Shown here: in pieces, positions 8,062 to 15,522 of the stretch
Numbering within the stretch: the stretch's first letter is position 1
How the letters are laid out: each line of letters opens with the position of its first letter
Source: JARRQB01 sp965368585
Lineage (GTDB): Bacteria; Pseudomonadota; Gammaproteobacteria; Chromatiales; Chromatiaceae
Assembly (NCBI GenBank): GCA_965368585.1
Contig: CBDUNM010000097.1
Span: 1-19,929, forward strand
Reading direction: 5' to 3'
DNA length: 19,929 bases
The notes under the pieces: generated by a model
Database searches by the model: none
Told to the model about the DNA's origin: nothing
The model's input: the letters and a program-made list of their open reading frames with translations, nothing else
Made by a program: the position numbers and the translations under genes

Positions 8062-9216
8062 TTATGCTTCCGGGTTGAATTCGAATGTGATTTCGCGAAA
8101 CGTTGATCGCAGGCGATCGGTTGTCGGTATGGGCAGGGGATCCGCCTTGTACACGGCCGTCTCGACCGATCGATCGAAGGCGCCGTTACCGCTCGAGCGC
8201 ACGATTTGCACCAGCAGCACCGAACCGCTGCCGCCCAGGCGAACTTTGACATCACAGCGCAGACCGCGCCCTGCGGTTCCCGGCGGTCGTAACCAATTGC
8301 GCTCGATTTTCTGCTTGATCGCGGCAATCGCCGACCGCTGCGCGACGGCGTCCTGCTCGGCCTGCAACTGGGCCACCAACGCGGCTTCACGCGCTGCACG
8401 CTCCGCCTTGGCCTTGGCGGCGGCCGCCTTGCGCTTGGCCTCCGCTTCGGCTGCTCGTCTGGCTGCCTGTTCGGCCTTTTTCCTGGCCTCGGCCTCCGCC
8501 TGACGCCGGGCTTCCTGCTCGGCCTTGATCTTGGCTTCCGCCTCCGCCTTACGCTTGGCTTCGGCAGCTTGCTTGGCGGCCCGTTCGGCCTCTTGCTTGG
8601 CCTTGACCTCCGCCATTTGCCTGGCTTCCAGTTCGGCTTGCTGGCGTGCCTCAGCGTCCGCTTTGCGTTTCGCCTCCAGTTCCGCCAGACGCTGCTGTTC
8701 CTGCTCGATCTGCCGCTTCGCCTCCTGCGCCGCCCGCTGTTTTTCCAGTTCGGCCAGACGTTGCCGCTCGGCGTCCTGCTGCAGGCGCAATGCCTCTTGC
8801 TTCCGCTCCATCTCGGCCAGACGCTGCCGTTCCTGCTCGGCGCGTTGCTCCGCTTCGGCCTGCCGCTGGGCGGCACCCGCCGCCTGATCTGCGCGCTCGC
8901 GTTCCAATGCCGCCAGCCGCGCCTTCTCCTCCTCGCGGCGGCGTTGCAGCTGCGCCTGATCCTCCGCCTCGGGCTGGCGTGCCGGATCGGCAGGATCGGA
9001 GTCGATCTCGGCGACTTGCTCGCGTTCGGCATTCTCGATGCGCGTCGCGAGCTGTGCATCCTCCACCAGCCGTGCTTCGACGATTTGCACGTTGTCGTCG
9101 ACCTGCTCGGGCTTTTTCAACCAGTCCACGCCGACCACGAGAAAAGCCACGATCGCGATATGCATCAGGATGGCGAGGGCCGCGGCCAGCGGATTGCGTC
9201 GGAGTATCCCGATCAT
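8062..9216 (-). CDS. tolA: Tol-Pal system protein TolA
   Basis: TolA spans the periplasm, anchored in the inner membrane next to TolQ and TolR, and reaches Pal, TolB and CpoB. The 384-residue protein has the classical three domains. Domain I is a single N-terminal membrane helix (about residues 13-30, followed by DWLKKPEQV). Domain II is a long Ala/Glu/Lys/Arg/Gln coiled coil (about 85-290). Domain III is globular (about 291-384, from AIAAIKQKIERNWLRPPG to FREITFEFNPEA). Domain III has one cysteine (C321), whereas E. coli TolA domain III has a disulfide pair. The frame is open to 9396, overlapping tolR, but ATG 9216 gives the normal short cytoplasmic tail (MIGILRRNPL); upstream residues are Cys/Arg-rich and unlike TolA. 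It lies 88 nt after tolR. Confidence 0.94.
   Translation of the reverse strand: MIGILRRNPLAAALAILMHIAIVAFLVVGVDWLKKPEQVDDNVQIVEARLVEDAQLATRIENAEREQVAEIDSDPADPARQPEAEDQAQLQRRREEEKARLAALERERADQAAGAAQRQAEAEQRAEQERQRLAEMERKQEALRLQQDAERQRLAELEKQRAAQEAKRQIEQEQQRLAELEAKRKADAEARQQAELEARQMAEVKAKQEAERAAKQAAEAKRKAEAEAKIKAEQEARRQAEAEARKKAEQAARRAAEAEAKRKAAAAKAKAERAAREAALVAQLQAEQDAVAQRSAIAAIKQKIERNWLRPPGTAGRGLRCDVKVRLGGSGSVLLVQIVRSSGNGAFDRSVETAVYKADPLPIPTTDRLRSTFREITFEFNPEA
8380..8900 (-). repeat. Low-complexity coiled-coil coding repeats in tolA
   Basis: This stretch encodes TolA domain II and is internally repetitive. A recurring segment encoding QRLAELE-type sequence (CGCCAGACG or CGGCCAGACG on the plus strand) begins near 8682, 8751 and 8814, that is, 69 and 63 nt apart (23 and 21 codons). 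Shorter Ala/Glu/Lys repeats fill the rest. Such DNA can expand or contract and so vary domain II length. It also generates long spurious frames on both strands. Confidence 0.7.
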
Positions 9217-9304
9217 GGCCGTCGCCCGCCGATGCGCCGTTTCGAAATCTCCATACCGCGCGGTTCCGCTGTAACGAAACGACTTCGGGACACCATACGA
9301 ACCC

Positions 9305-9730
9305 TCAAGACTCCGGCGGACGGGTGAGCAAGCCGACGCTGGGCGCTCCCGCGGTTTGCAGCAGCACCATCGCCTGCACCACGCGACCGTAGTCAACCGC
9401 TTCGTCGCCCTTGACCAGCACCGGAATCCCCGGATTAAGGCGGATAATGACTTCGGCGTCGTGTACCAGCTCGTCGTCCGTCACGAACTTGATACGATCG
9501 TCGTCAAAGGTCAGTGCATAGTTTCCGTCACGGTCGACGCTCACCACCAGCGGCCGCTTGGCATCGTCTGCCAGCGGTTTTGCATCGGCGTGCGGCAGAT
9601 CGACTTTTACCCCTTGAGTCAACAGCGGCGCCGTAATCATGAAAATGACCAGCAGCACCAACATTACGTCGATATAGGGGACGACATTGATCTCACTCAT
9701 CGGCTTGCGTTTTCGAATGCGGCGCGCCAT
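9305..9730 (-). CDS. tolR: Tol-Pal system protein TolR
   Basis: TolR is an inner-membrane proton-channel subunit of the TolQ-TolR motor, related to ExbD. The 141-residue protein has a short basic cytoplasmic start (MARRIRKRKPMSEINVVPYI). One membrane helix (about 19-36) carries the conserved ion-pathway D21 in PYIDVMLVLL. The periplasmic domain follows (LVVSVDRDGNYALTFDD to the GAPSVGLLTRPP end). The conserved Asp needed for proton use is present. Start ATG 9730 lies 3 nt after the tolQ stop, so the two motor subunits are almost certainly cotranslated. Confidence 0.96.
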   Translation of the reverse strand: MARRIRKRKPMSEINVVPYIDVMLVLLVIFMITAPLLTQGVKVDLPHADAKPLADDAKRPLVVSVDRDGNYALTFDDDRIKFVTDDELVHDAEVIIRLNPGIPVLVKGDEAVDYGRVVQAMVLLQTAGAPSVGLLTRPPES

Positions 9731-9733
9731 GGG

Positions 9734-10429
9734 TCAGGCGCTGCGCTGCCGCGCGTTTGTGTGCGCCTGGCGTTGCAGGATGTTGGAAAACTCTTCGACA
9801 AAATCATCGTACCGCCCCTCCAACCGCTCCGCCTTGTGCGCATACTTGTTGTAAGCCACCACCGCCGGTATCGCGGCAAACAGGCCCATCGCAGTCGCGA
9901 TCAGGGCCTCGGCGATGCCCGGCGCGACCAGGTTCAAAGTCGCCTGCTTGACGTTACCGAGCGCCTGGAAGGCATTCATAATTCCCCACACGGTACCGAA
10001 CAGACCCACGTAGGGACTCGTTGAACCGACCGTTGCCAGAAACGACAAGTGGTTTTCTAAGCCGTCCATTTCCCGGTTTGACGCGACGCGCATGGCACGG
10101 CGCGAACCCTCCACCAGGGCCATGGGATCGATACCCTGATTCTCGCGTAAGCGCAGGAACTCGCGAAAGCCGGAATGAAAGATGGCTGCCAGTCCGCCGC
10201 TCGTATCGCTCTCGCGATCCACCCGCCGATACAGCTCCTTGAGGTCTCCGCCCGACCAAAACCGGCTTTCGAACTCCGCCGCCGCCTTCTCCGCCTTGCG
10301 CAACACGCGGGAGCGGTCGAAAATCATGGTCCAGGAGATTACCGATGCGATCAACAACGCTGCCATGACTGCTTGCACCAGCGGACTCGCATTGAGTACC
10401 AGCTGAACAAACTCCAGATTATTCGACAT
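9734..10429 (-). CDS. tolQ: Tol-Pal system protein TolQ
   Basis: TolQ is the multi-pass inner-membrane subunit of the Tol motor, related to ExbB and MotA. The 231-residue length matches the family. There are three membrane helices: about residues 17-37 (LVQAVMAALLIASVISWTMI), about 132-155 (LATVGSTSPYVGLFGTVWGI) and about 166-190 (IAEALIATAMGLFAAIPAV). A large cytoplasmic loop lies between the first two. The GLFGTVWGIMNAF and EALIATAMGLFAAIPAVVAYN signatures are the family hallmark. The start codon lies inside the end of ybgC (11-nt overlap, 10419-10429), as expected in this conserved ybgC-tolQRAB-pal-cpoB order. Confidence 0.97.
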   Translation of the reverse strand: MSNNLEFVQLVLNASPLVQAVMAALLIASVISWTMIFDRSRVLRKAEKAAAEFESRFWSGGDLKELYRRVDRESDTSGGLAAIFHSGFREFLRLRENQGIDPMALVEGSRRAMRVASNREMDGLENHLSFLATVGSTSPYVGLFGTVWGIMNAFQALGNVKQATLNLVAPGIAEALIATAMGLFAAIPAVVAYNKYAHKAERLEGRYDDFVEEFSNILQRQAHTNARQRSA

Positions 10430-10829
10430 CGGCTACGATCTCCAGGATGGCCGGCGGCAAGGCGGCGGGGCGAAAACTTTTCGTGTCTAGACAAACAACG
10501 AGCACAAGACCACGACTCAAAACCACGCCATCGGTATCGCGCAGGATTTCCTGTTCGAAGGTGATGCCGGTGCGCCGATGCTCGGCCACGCGTGCCACGA
10601 CAGTGAGCGCTTCGTTGAATCGCGCCGGCCTGAGGTAGTCGACTTCCACCCGCCGCACGGCGAACAGCACCCCCGGTTCCTCCATCAACTCATCCTGCTC
10701 AAAACCCAATTCACGCAACCACTCGGAGCGGGCACGTTCCATGAACTTGAGGTAATTGGCGTAGTACACCACTCCCCCGGCGTCGGTGTCCTCATAATAC
10801 ACCCGTACCGGGTGTCGATATTCTTTCAA
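10419..10829 (-). CDS. ybgC: Acyl-CoA thioesterase YbgC (Tol-Pal associated)
   Basis: YbgC is a cytoplasmic hotdog-fold thioesterase of the 4-hydroxybenzoyl-CoA type; its family hydrolyses short-chain or other acyl-CoAs and has been linked to phospholipid metabolism. The 136-residue protein carries the active-site sequence YYEDTDAGGVVYYANYLKFME, with D16 as the likely catalytic Asp, and the RPARFNEALTVVARVAE strand region. The start is a TTG at 10829, supported by a good Shine-Dalgarno sequence and by the family's usual N terminus shortly before the VYYEDTD motif. It is the first gene of the tol operon and is preceded by 194 nt after ruvB, the likely location of the operon promoter. Confidence 0.95.
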   Translation of the reverse strand: MKEYRHPVRVYYEDTDAGGVVYYANYLKFMERARSEWLRELGFEQDELMEEPGVLFAVRRVEVDYLRPARFNEALTVVARVAEHRRTGITFEQEILRDTDGVVLSRGLVLVVCLDTKSFRPAALPPAILEIVADVE

Positions 10830-11023
10830 CGAACCACCCTTTGCGTCGCTTGGCGTTTGTTCGGCACGATAAAGTAAAATGTCGCTGCAATATAGCTCTT
10901 GGCAAACACTTGGGCGGCCGTTGAGCGTACCGGACGAACGCTCGCGCGACTTAAGAGATCGTTGCTTAAATAACGCGTTCCGGTCAGTTTTGCCATGGTC
11001 CGAATCGGCTTGGTGGAAAAGGT
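10830..11023 (-). promoter_or_regulatory. ruvB-ybgC spacer, probable tol promoter region
   Basis: This 194-nt gap is the only long break between ruvCAB and the tol genes. The ribosome binding site for ybgC is AAAGGGTGG (minus strand, 10834-10842), which supports the TTG start at 10829. Upstream there is an A/T-richer stretch containing TTGCCA, TATATT and TTTATC elements, but none has a good partner at 16-18 nt, so no exact promoter is claimed. A 6-bp inverted repeat (GAGCGT/ACGCTC, 10923-10943) is also present. No coding sequence is convincing. Confidence 0.4.
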
Positions 11024-12085
11024 TCAGTCTTCCAACCCGGAACCGTGAAACAGGTCCGGTTCACTCGCTTTCTCGCGGGGCGAAAAGCCGAACTGCTCAT
11101 ACGCGGCGCGGGTTGCAGTGCGCCCGCGTGGCGTACGCATCAGAAAACCCTGCTGGATCAGGAAGGGCTCCAGGACATCCTCTATCGTGCCGCGCTCTTC
11201 ACCGATGGCCGCCGCCAGACTGTCGACCCCGACCGGCCCGCCTTCGAACTTTTCGATCACGGCCAACAACAGGCGGCGGTCCATGTGGTCAAAGCCGTTC
11301 GCATCCACCTTGAGCAGATTGAGCGCGGCGTCGGCCACGGCGACATCGACCCGACCAGCGGCCTTCACCTGCGCATAGTCCCGCACGCGGCGCAATAAGC
11401 GGTTGGCGATACGCGGTGTTCCGCGCGAGCGCCGGGCGATCTCCATCGCGCCAGCCGCGTCGCTCTCTATGCCGAGGATATCGGCGGAGCGCCTCACGAT
11501 CCGGGCAAGCTCCGTGTGCGAATAAAACTCGAGCCGCTGCACGATGCCGAACCGGTCCCGCAAAGGCGAGGTGAGCAGTCCCGCCCGCGTCGTCGCACCA
11601 ACCAGGGTAAAAGGCGGCAGATCGACCTTGATTGAACGCGCGGCCGGGCCTTCGCCGATCATGATATCGAGCTGATAATCCTCCATCGCCGGATAAAGTA
11701 CTTCTTCCACGACCGGGCTCAAGCGGTGAATTTCGTCCACGAACAACACATCGTGGGCTTCCAGGTTGGTCAACAAGGCCGCCAGGTCACCCGCCTTTTC
11801 GATCACGGGCCCGGACGTCTGGCGCAACTGCACACCCATTTCGTTGGCGATCACGTGGGCCAGAGTGGTTTTACCCAATCCCGGCGGCCCGAAGATCAGG
11901 ACGTGATCCAACGCCTCGCGGCGGGCGCGGGCGGCCGGGATGAAGATCTCCATCTGCTCGCGCACGGCCGGTTGGCCGACATATTCGGCGAGCGTCTTGG
12001 GCCGGATGGCACGATCGACGGCAACGTCATCGGACGTGGCAGCGGCGCTGATCACTCTTTCGGGATCGCTCATATCACGGCTCAT
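11024..12085 (-). CDS. ruvB: Holliday junction branch migration helicase RuvB
   Basis: RuvB is the AAA+ hexameric motor that drives branch migration of Holliday junctions with RuvA. The 353-residue protein shows Walker A GPPGLGKT (66-73), Walker B LFVDEIH (114-120), sensor I (LVGATTRAGLLTSPLRDRFG, with the arginine finger in that region) and sensor II RGTPRIANRLLRRVRDY. The C-terminal winged-helix domain ends in GRTATRAAYEQFG. All motor motifs are intact. ATG shares four bases with the ruvA stop (ATGA, 12082-12085). I did not find a LexA-type CTG-N10-CAG box upstream of the yebC-ruvC block, so SOS control is not evident. Confidence 0.97.
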   Translation of the reverse strand: MSRDMSDPERVISAAATSDDVAVDRAIRPKTLAEYVGQPAVREQMEIFIPAARARREALDHVLIFGPPGLGKTTLAHVIANEMGVQLRQTSGPVIEKAGDLAALLTNLEAHDVLFVDEIHRLSPVVEEVLYPAMEDYQLDIMIGEGPAARSIKVDLPPFTLVGATTRAGLLTSPLRDRFGIVQRLEFYSHTELARIVRRSADILGIESDAAGAMEIARRSRGTPRIANRLLRRVRDYAQVKAAGRVDVAVADAALNLLKVDANGFDHMDRRLLLAVIEKFEGGPVGVDSLAAAIGEERGTIEDVLEPFLIQQGFLMRTPRGRTATRAAYEQFGFSPREKASEPDLFHGSGLED

Positions 12086-12687
12086 TGCTTGGCGGCCGCC
12101 TGCAGAGCAGCCTTGATGATGGTTTCGGTGTCCATACCCGGTGCGGTCACCGCACGGACCATTTTGCTCGCGTCGAGCGGCTTGTAGCCCAGTGCGATCA
12201 GGGCACTGACCGCGTCCCCATCCGCACTGTGCGGCACGCCAGGCACGGTCGCGGCCGAGCCGCCGTTCGCCGTCGCCGCGCGCAGGGGCTCAAGCCGGTC
12301 GCGCATCTCGACAATCAGCCGCTCCGCGGTCCTCTTGCCGACACCAGGCAGGCGCGTCAGGGCGGCAATATCCCCCGACTGCACGCACACGCCGAACTCG
12401 TCGGCCGTCATGCCGGAGAGAATAGCCAGCGCCATCTTGCCGCCTACCCCGCTCACCTTGAGCAGAGCGCGAAACAACAGCCGGTCGCCTTCGTGCACAA
12501 ATCCGTACAGCACATGCGCATCTTCACGGATCGCCAGGTGCGTAAACAGCGTCACCGGCGCGTCGGCGGCGGGCAAGTCGTAAAAGGTCGACATGGGCGC
12601 CTCGACTTCGTATCCCACGCCGTTAACATCCAGGAGCAGAAAGGGCGGCTGCTTCTGAATCACCCGCCCGCGCAGCCGCCCGATCAC
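12082..12687 (-). CDS. ruvA: Holliday junction DNA-binding protein RuvA
   Basis: RuvA tetramers hold the Holliday junction in a square-planar form and recruit RuvB. The 201-residue protein has an N-terminal OB domain (MIGRLRGRVI, LLLDVNGVGYEVEAP, LAIREDAHVLYGF). Two helix-hairpin-helix motifs follow (KVSGVGGKMALAIL and RLPGVGKRTAERLIVEM). After an Ala/Gly-rich linker comes domain III, which binds RuvB (DAVSALIALGYKPLDASKMV). The start is GTG and overlaps the ruvC stop as GTGA (12684-12687). Confidence 0.97.
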   Translation of the reverse strand: MIGRLRGRVIQKQPPFLLLDVNGVGYEVEAPMSTFYDLPAADAPVTLFTHLAIREDAHVLYGFVHEGDRLLFRALLKVSGVGGKMALAILSGMTADEFGVCVQSGDIAALTRLPGVGKRTAERLIVEMRDRLEPLRAATANGGSAATVPGVPHSADGDAVSALIALGYKPLDASKMVRAVTAPGMDTETIIKAALQAAAKQ

Positions 12688-13187
12688 GAGGCGCCACCCA
12701 GTCGCTGCACAGTTGCAAAACTGTGCGCGTGGCAGATGGCGACCGCGAGCGCGTCGCTTTGGTCCAGCGCGAGTTTACCGTCGAGCGCCAGAATCAAACG
12801 CACCATGTGCTGAACCTGCTCCTTGCCGGCGCCACCGCTGCCGACCAGCGCCTGTTTAATCGATCGCGCCGAATATTCGTACACCGGCAGCCGGGTGGTG
12901 ACGACCGCGGTGACGGCCGCTCCCCGCGCCTGACCGAGTTTCAGCGCCGAAGCCGCATTGCGCGCCATGAACACCTGCTCAATGGCGACCTGATGCGGCT
13001 GCGTCTCCTGCACCACAGCGCTAATGCCGGCAAAGATCTCACCCAATCGTTGCGCAAACTGCCCCTGCGCCGTGCGTATGCAGCCGCTGGCGACATGGCG
13101 ACTGCGCACACCGTCACTGTCGATGACGCCGAACCCGGTCACCCGGGAACCGGGATCGATACCCAGTACGCGTCTGAGGCGAATCAG
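12684..13187 (-). CDS. ruvC: Crossover junction endonuclease RuvC, non-ATG start
   Basis: RuvC resolves Holliday junctions by paired nicking. Catalytic acids are present: D11 in VLGIDPGSR, E70 in AIEQVFM, and the pair D142 and D145 in DQSDALA (numbered from the CTG start). The first ordinary start in frame (GTG 13142) would delete the first catalytic Asp, so the true start must be upstream. Between it and the in-frame TGA at 13197-13199 there is no ATG, GTG or TTG. The likely start is CTG 13187, which forms a 4-nt CTGA overlap with the yebC stop, or ATT 13184; a strong GAGGAG site (13193-13198) lies 5 or 8 nt before these. Length from CTG is 167 residues (E. coli 173). A base error in the window is the main alternative. 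Confidence 0.92.
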   Translation of the reverse strand: MIRLRRVLGIDPGSRVTGFGVIDSDGVRSRHVASGCIRTAQGQFAQRLGEIFAGISAVVQETQPHQVAIEQVFMARNAASALKLGQARGAAVTAVVTTRLPVYEYSARSIKQALVGSGGAGKEQVQHMVRLILALDGKLALDQSDALAVAICHAHSFATVQRLGGAS

Positions 13188-13927
13188 CTGAGCTCCTCAA
13201 GAATCTCGTCGGAGATGTCCGCATTGGTGAACACCTCCTGCACGTCGTCCAGGTCTTCGAGCACGTCGACCAGTTTGAGCAGTTTCTCTGCGTCGTCCCG
13301 CTCGAGTTGCGGCTTGGTTTCCGCGTCATAAGTCACCTCGGCGGAGTTGGGCGGCAGGCCGGCCCCTATCATCGAAGCGCGGACGCTATCATAGTCGTCG
13401 GGCGCGGTGTACACATCGATCGAACCGTCGTCGTTGGTTACCACGTCCTCGGCGCCCGCCTCCAAGGCCGCTTCCAAAACGGCATCTTCGTCCACACCCG
13501 GCTCGTAACTCAGAATCCCGCGGCGAGTGAACATATAAGCCACGGACCCGTCCGTACCCAGATTCCCATTGTGCTTGGTGAAGGCGTGCCGCACTTCCGA
13601 GGCAGTCCGGTTGCGGTTGTCAGTCAGACATTCGACCATGATGGCCGCACCCGCAGGCCCGTAGCCCTCGTAACGGATCTCGTCGTAGTTGTCTCCCTCG
13701 CCAGCGCCGGCACCCCGTTGGACTGCGCGGTCGATGGTGTCCTTGGGCATATTGGCACCCTGCGCCTTATCCATGGCCAGACGCAGGCGCGGGTTGGTAT
13801 TGGGGTCGCCGCCCTCCTTCGCCGCGACGGTGACCTCTCGGATCAGTTTGCTCCACATCTTGCCGCGTTTCTTATCGTTCGCGGCCTTTTTGTGTTTGAT
13901 GTTGGCCCACTTACTGTGCCCCGCCAT
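13184..13927 (-). CDS. yebC: YebC/PmpR family protein
   Basis: This is a conserved YebC-family protein of 247 residues, commonly encoded beside ruvC. Members were first described as DNA-binding transcription regulators, and more recent work links the family to translation of difficult proline stretches; which applies here cannot be read. The MAGHSKWANIKHKKAANDKKRGK start, the KAQGANMPKDTIDRAVQRGAG segment, the GYGPAGAAIMVECLTDNRNRT strand and the acidic tail ending DISDEILEELS are diagnostic. The ATG has a good ribosome site (AGAGGTGA, 13931-13938). It is the first gene of the minus-strand block, so a promoter should lie in the 164-nt divergent gap to the HDOD gene. Confidence 0.96.
   Translation of the reverse strand: MAGHSKWANIKHKKAANDKKRGKMWSKLIREVTVAAKEGGDPNTNPRLRLAMDKAQGANMPKDTIDRAVQRGAGAGEGDNYDEIRYEGYGPAGAAIMVECLTDNRNRTASEVRHAFTKHNGNLGTDGSVAYMFTRRGILSYEPGVDEDAVLEAALEAGAEDVVTNDDGSIDVYTAPDDYDSVRASMIGAGLPPNSAEVTYDAETKPQLERDDAEKLLKLVDVLEDLDDVQEVFTNADISDEILEELS
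13193..13198 (-). promoter_or_regulatory. Ribosome binding site of ruvC
   Basis: GAGGAG on the minus strand lies inside the last codons of yebC. It is 5 nt before CTG 13187 and 8 nt before ATT 13184, both within the normal range. It is more than 45 nt from GTG 13142, so it argues against the shorter annotation of ruvC. Confidence 0.7.
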
Positions 13928-14091
13928 GCGTCACCTCTGGCAAAATTACAACCGCGGATGCCACTGCGGCACCCTGCTTTCCGATTTAGCCGTCGATTTT
14001 ATCATCGTCGCGGCATGGTTTGATATCTGCGCACGGCTCAAGAACTTCCGGAGCCAGACGATCTTTGTAGCAGCGCCCCGCGTCGCCATTC

Positions 14092-15477
14092 ATGAGCCGC
14101 ATGCCCTGTTTCCTCGATCTGGCGGAAAAACCCTTGCCGCTGCTGCCGCAGACGGCGGAAATGCTGCACCGGCTGCTTGGCCAGCATCACGTGCGCACGC
14201 CCGATCTGCAGCGGGTCATACTGCAGGATCCCGCCGCCACCATGGCCATTTTTCGTCATTTGCACAAACTTCGCCCCGGCAGCACGGCCGAGGTGGCGGA
14301 TATTGCCCACGCCGCGTCGCTGATCGGGTTTTCCGCCTTTCAGCATCTTTTGACCGGCCTGCCGACCATCACCGCCTCGCAAGCAACGCGGCTGGAAGCG
14401 GCCCGAGTTCATTACTCGATCAACGCCCACGCCGGGATCTTTGCAAAGAACTGGAGTGAAATTAGCGGCTTGAGCAACCCGACTACGCAAGCGACCGCCG
14501 CCGTGCTGCAGAACCCCGCACCCCTGGTGCTGGCCGTCAATGACCCCGAAGCCGCATTGCGAGCGCAAAACGCAACGCGCTCCGGTGTTGCGCACGAGGT
14601 CGCTTACAGCGCCGAGTTCGGTATTCAGGCCCGCGAGGCAAACCAGGCGCTGGCTCATCGCTGGGGCTACCCCTCGCACGTGTTCAGACCCGAGCAGCTT
14701 CCGGACCAGCAGAACGTCGGCGCGTCGATCGTATCCCTGGCGGCGCGGCTGGCGCGCTCTTCGGCGCTAGACTGGCGCAGTGCCGACCCGCTGCTGCTGT
14801 CAGAGTTGGCCGGGTTGCTCAATCAGAGCGAAGACTTGGCAGCGGCCGGGTTCCACGCGCTCGCCGCTTCGGCCGCCCGGGAACTGCACCCGCTCGGCTT
14901 CCCGTCGATCGCTTTCTCCGTGCTGCAGGCTCGGATCGAAGACGCGCTGACCCCCGAAGAGCAGCGTCGTCTCGACCAAATTCTGGCCCGCATGAACCAG
15001 TCGCTGGCCCCGCCCGCGGCGGGCGCGACCATCAATCCGCTGCAACGGGCCCTGACCACCACGCTGGACGGGATCGTCAAAGACGCGCGTGTACGATGCG
15101 TGGTCTTCGCGATGCTGAACGGCGACCGCTCGCGGCTGCGCACAAGACTCGCGCTGGGCGGTCGGCCGAACGACCCGATCCGCCAACTCAACCTCGGCAC
15201 GCAACAGCGGCACTTGTTTTCGCTGCTGCTCGCCAAGGCACAAAGCCTCTGGGTCACCGACGCCAACCGCGGCAAGTATCAGGCGCTGTTTCCCGAGGAG
15301 CTTGCCGACGCCCTCAACCGAACGGATTTCTTCGCCATGTCGCTGATTGTGGACGGGCGGCCCATCGGGGTCTTGTACGCGGACGGCCCGCTGCTTACCG
15401 AAGACGGGTACGCCAAGTTCCGCCGCCGGTGCCGGCAGGCGGTGGCGCATCTTAGCCGCAACAGCAAGGCGGCTTGA
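14092..15477 (+). CDS. HDOD-domain signalling protein
   Basis: This soluble protein has 461 residues. Residues 14-200 fit an HDOD domain, a metal-free relative of HD phosphohydrolases found in bacterial signalling proteins: LPLLPQTAEMLHRLL, then DLQRVILQDPAATMAIFRHL, IAHAASLIGFSAFQHLLTGLP, and YSINAHAGIFAKNWSEISG. The HDOD family usually lacks the paired HD metal ligands, and I see no HD dipeptide here. Residues about 315-455 look like a GAF-type sensor (LTTTLDGIVKDARVRCVVFAML, then FFAMSLIVDGRPIGVLYADG). No GGDEF, EAL or kinase domain is attached, so the output is unknown. It is divergent from yebC across 164 nt. The ATG at 14092 lacks a clear Shine-Dalgarno sequence; an ATG three codons later is equally possible. 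Confidence 0.85.
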   Translation: MSRMPCFLDLAEKPLPLLPQTAEMLHRLLGQHHVRTPDLQRVILQDPAATMAIFRHLHKLRPGSTAEVADIAHAASLIGFSAFQHLLTGLPTITASQATRLEAARVHYSINAHAGIFAKNWSEISGLSNPTTQATAAVLQNPAPLVLAVNDPEAALRAQNATRSGVAHEVAYSAEFGIQAREANQALAHRWGYPSHVFRPEQLPDQQNVGASIVSLAARLARSSALDWRSADPLLLSELAGLLNQSEDLAAAGFHALAASAARELHPLGFPSIAFSVLQARIEDALTPEEQRRLDQILARMNQSLAPPAAGATINPLQRALTTTLDGIVKDARVRCVVFAMLNGDRSRLRTRLALGGRPNDPIRQLNLGTQQRHLFSLLLAKAQSLWVTDANRGKYQALFPEELADALNRTDFFAMSLIVDGRPIGVLYADGPLLTEDGYAKFRRRCRQAVAHLSRNSKAA

Positions 15478-15522
15478 TTTTCGTCACTGCGCACTCAGCC
15501 GAGTTTTCCTAGACTTGACCCT

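Noticed and set aside
7971..9059. 362-codon minus-strand frame rich in Arg, Ser and Pro
   Set aside because: It is a shifted reading of the tolA coiled-coil repeats, and its composition reflects the repeat, not a protein.
9217..9396. 60-residue N-terminal extension of TolA
   Set aside because: It would overlap tolR, is Cys/Arg-rich, and would bury the N-terminal membrane anchor; ATG 9216 gives the normal TolA layout.
13928..14091. LexA box or clear promoters in the yebC/HDOD divergent gap
   Set aside because: I found no CTG-N10-CAG site and no pair of -35 and -10 elements with proper spacing, only A/T-rich fragments such as TAAAAT.
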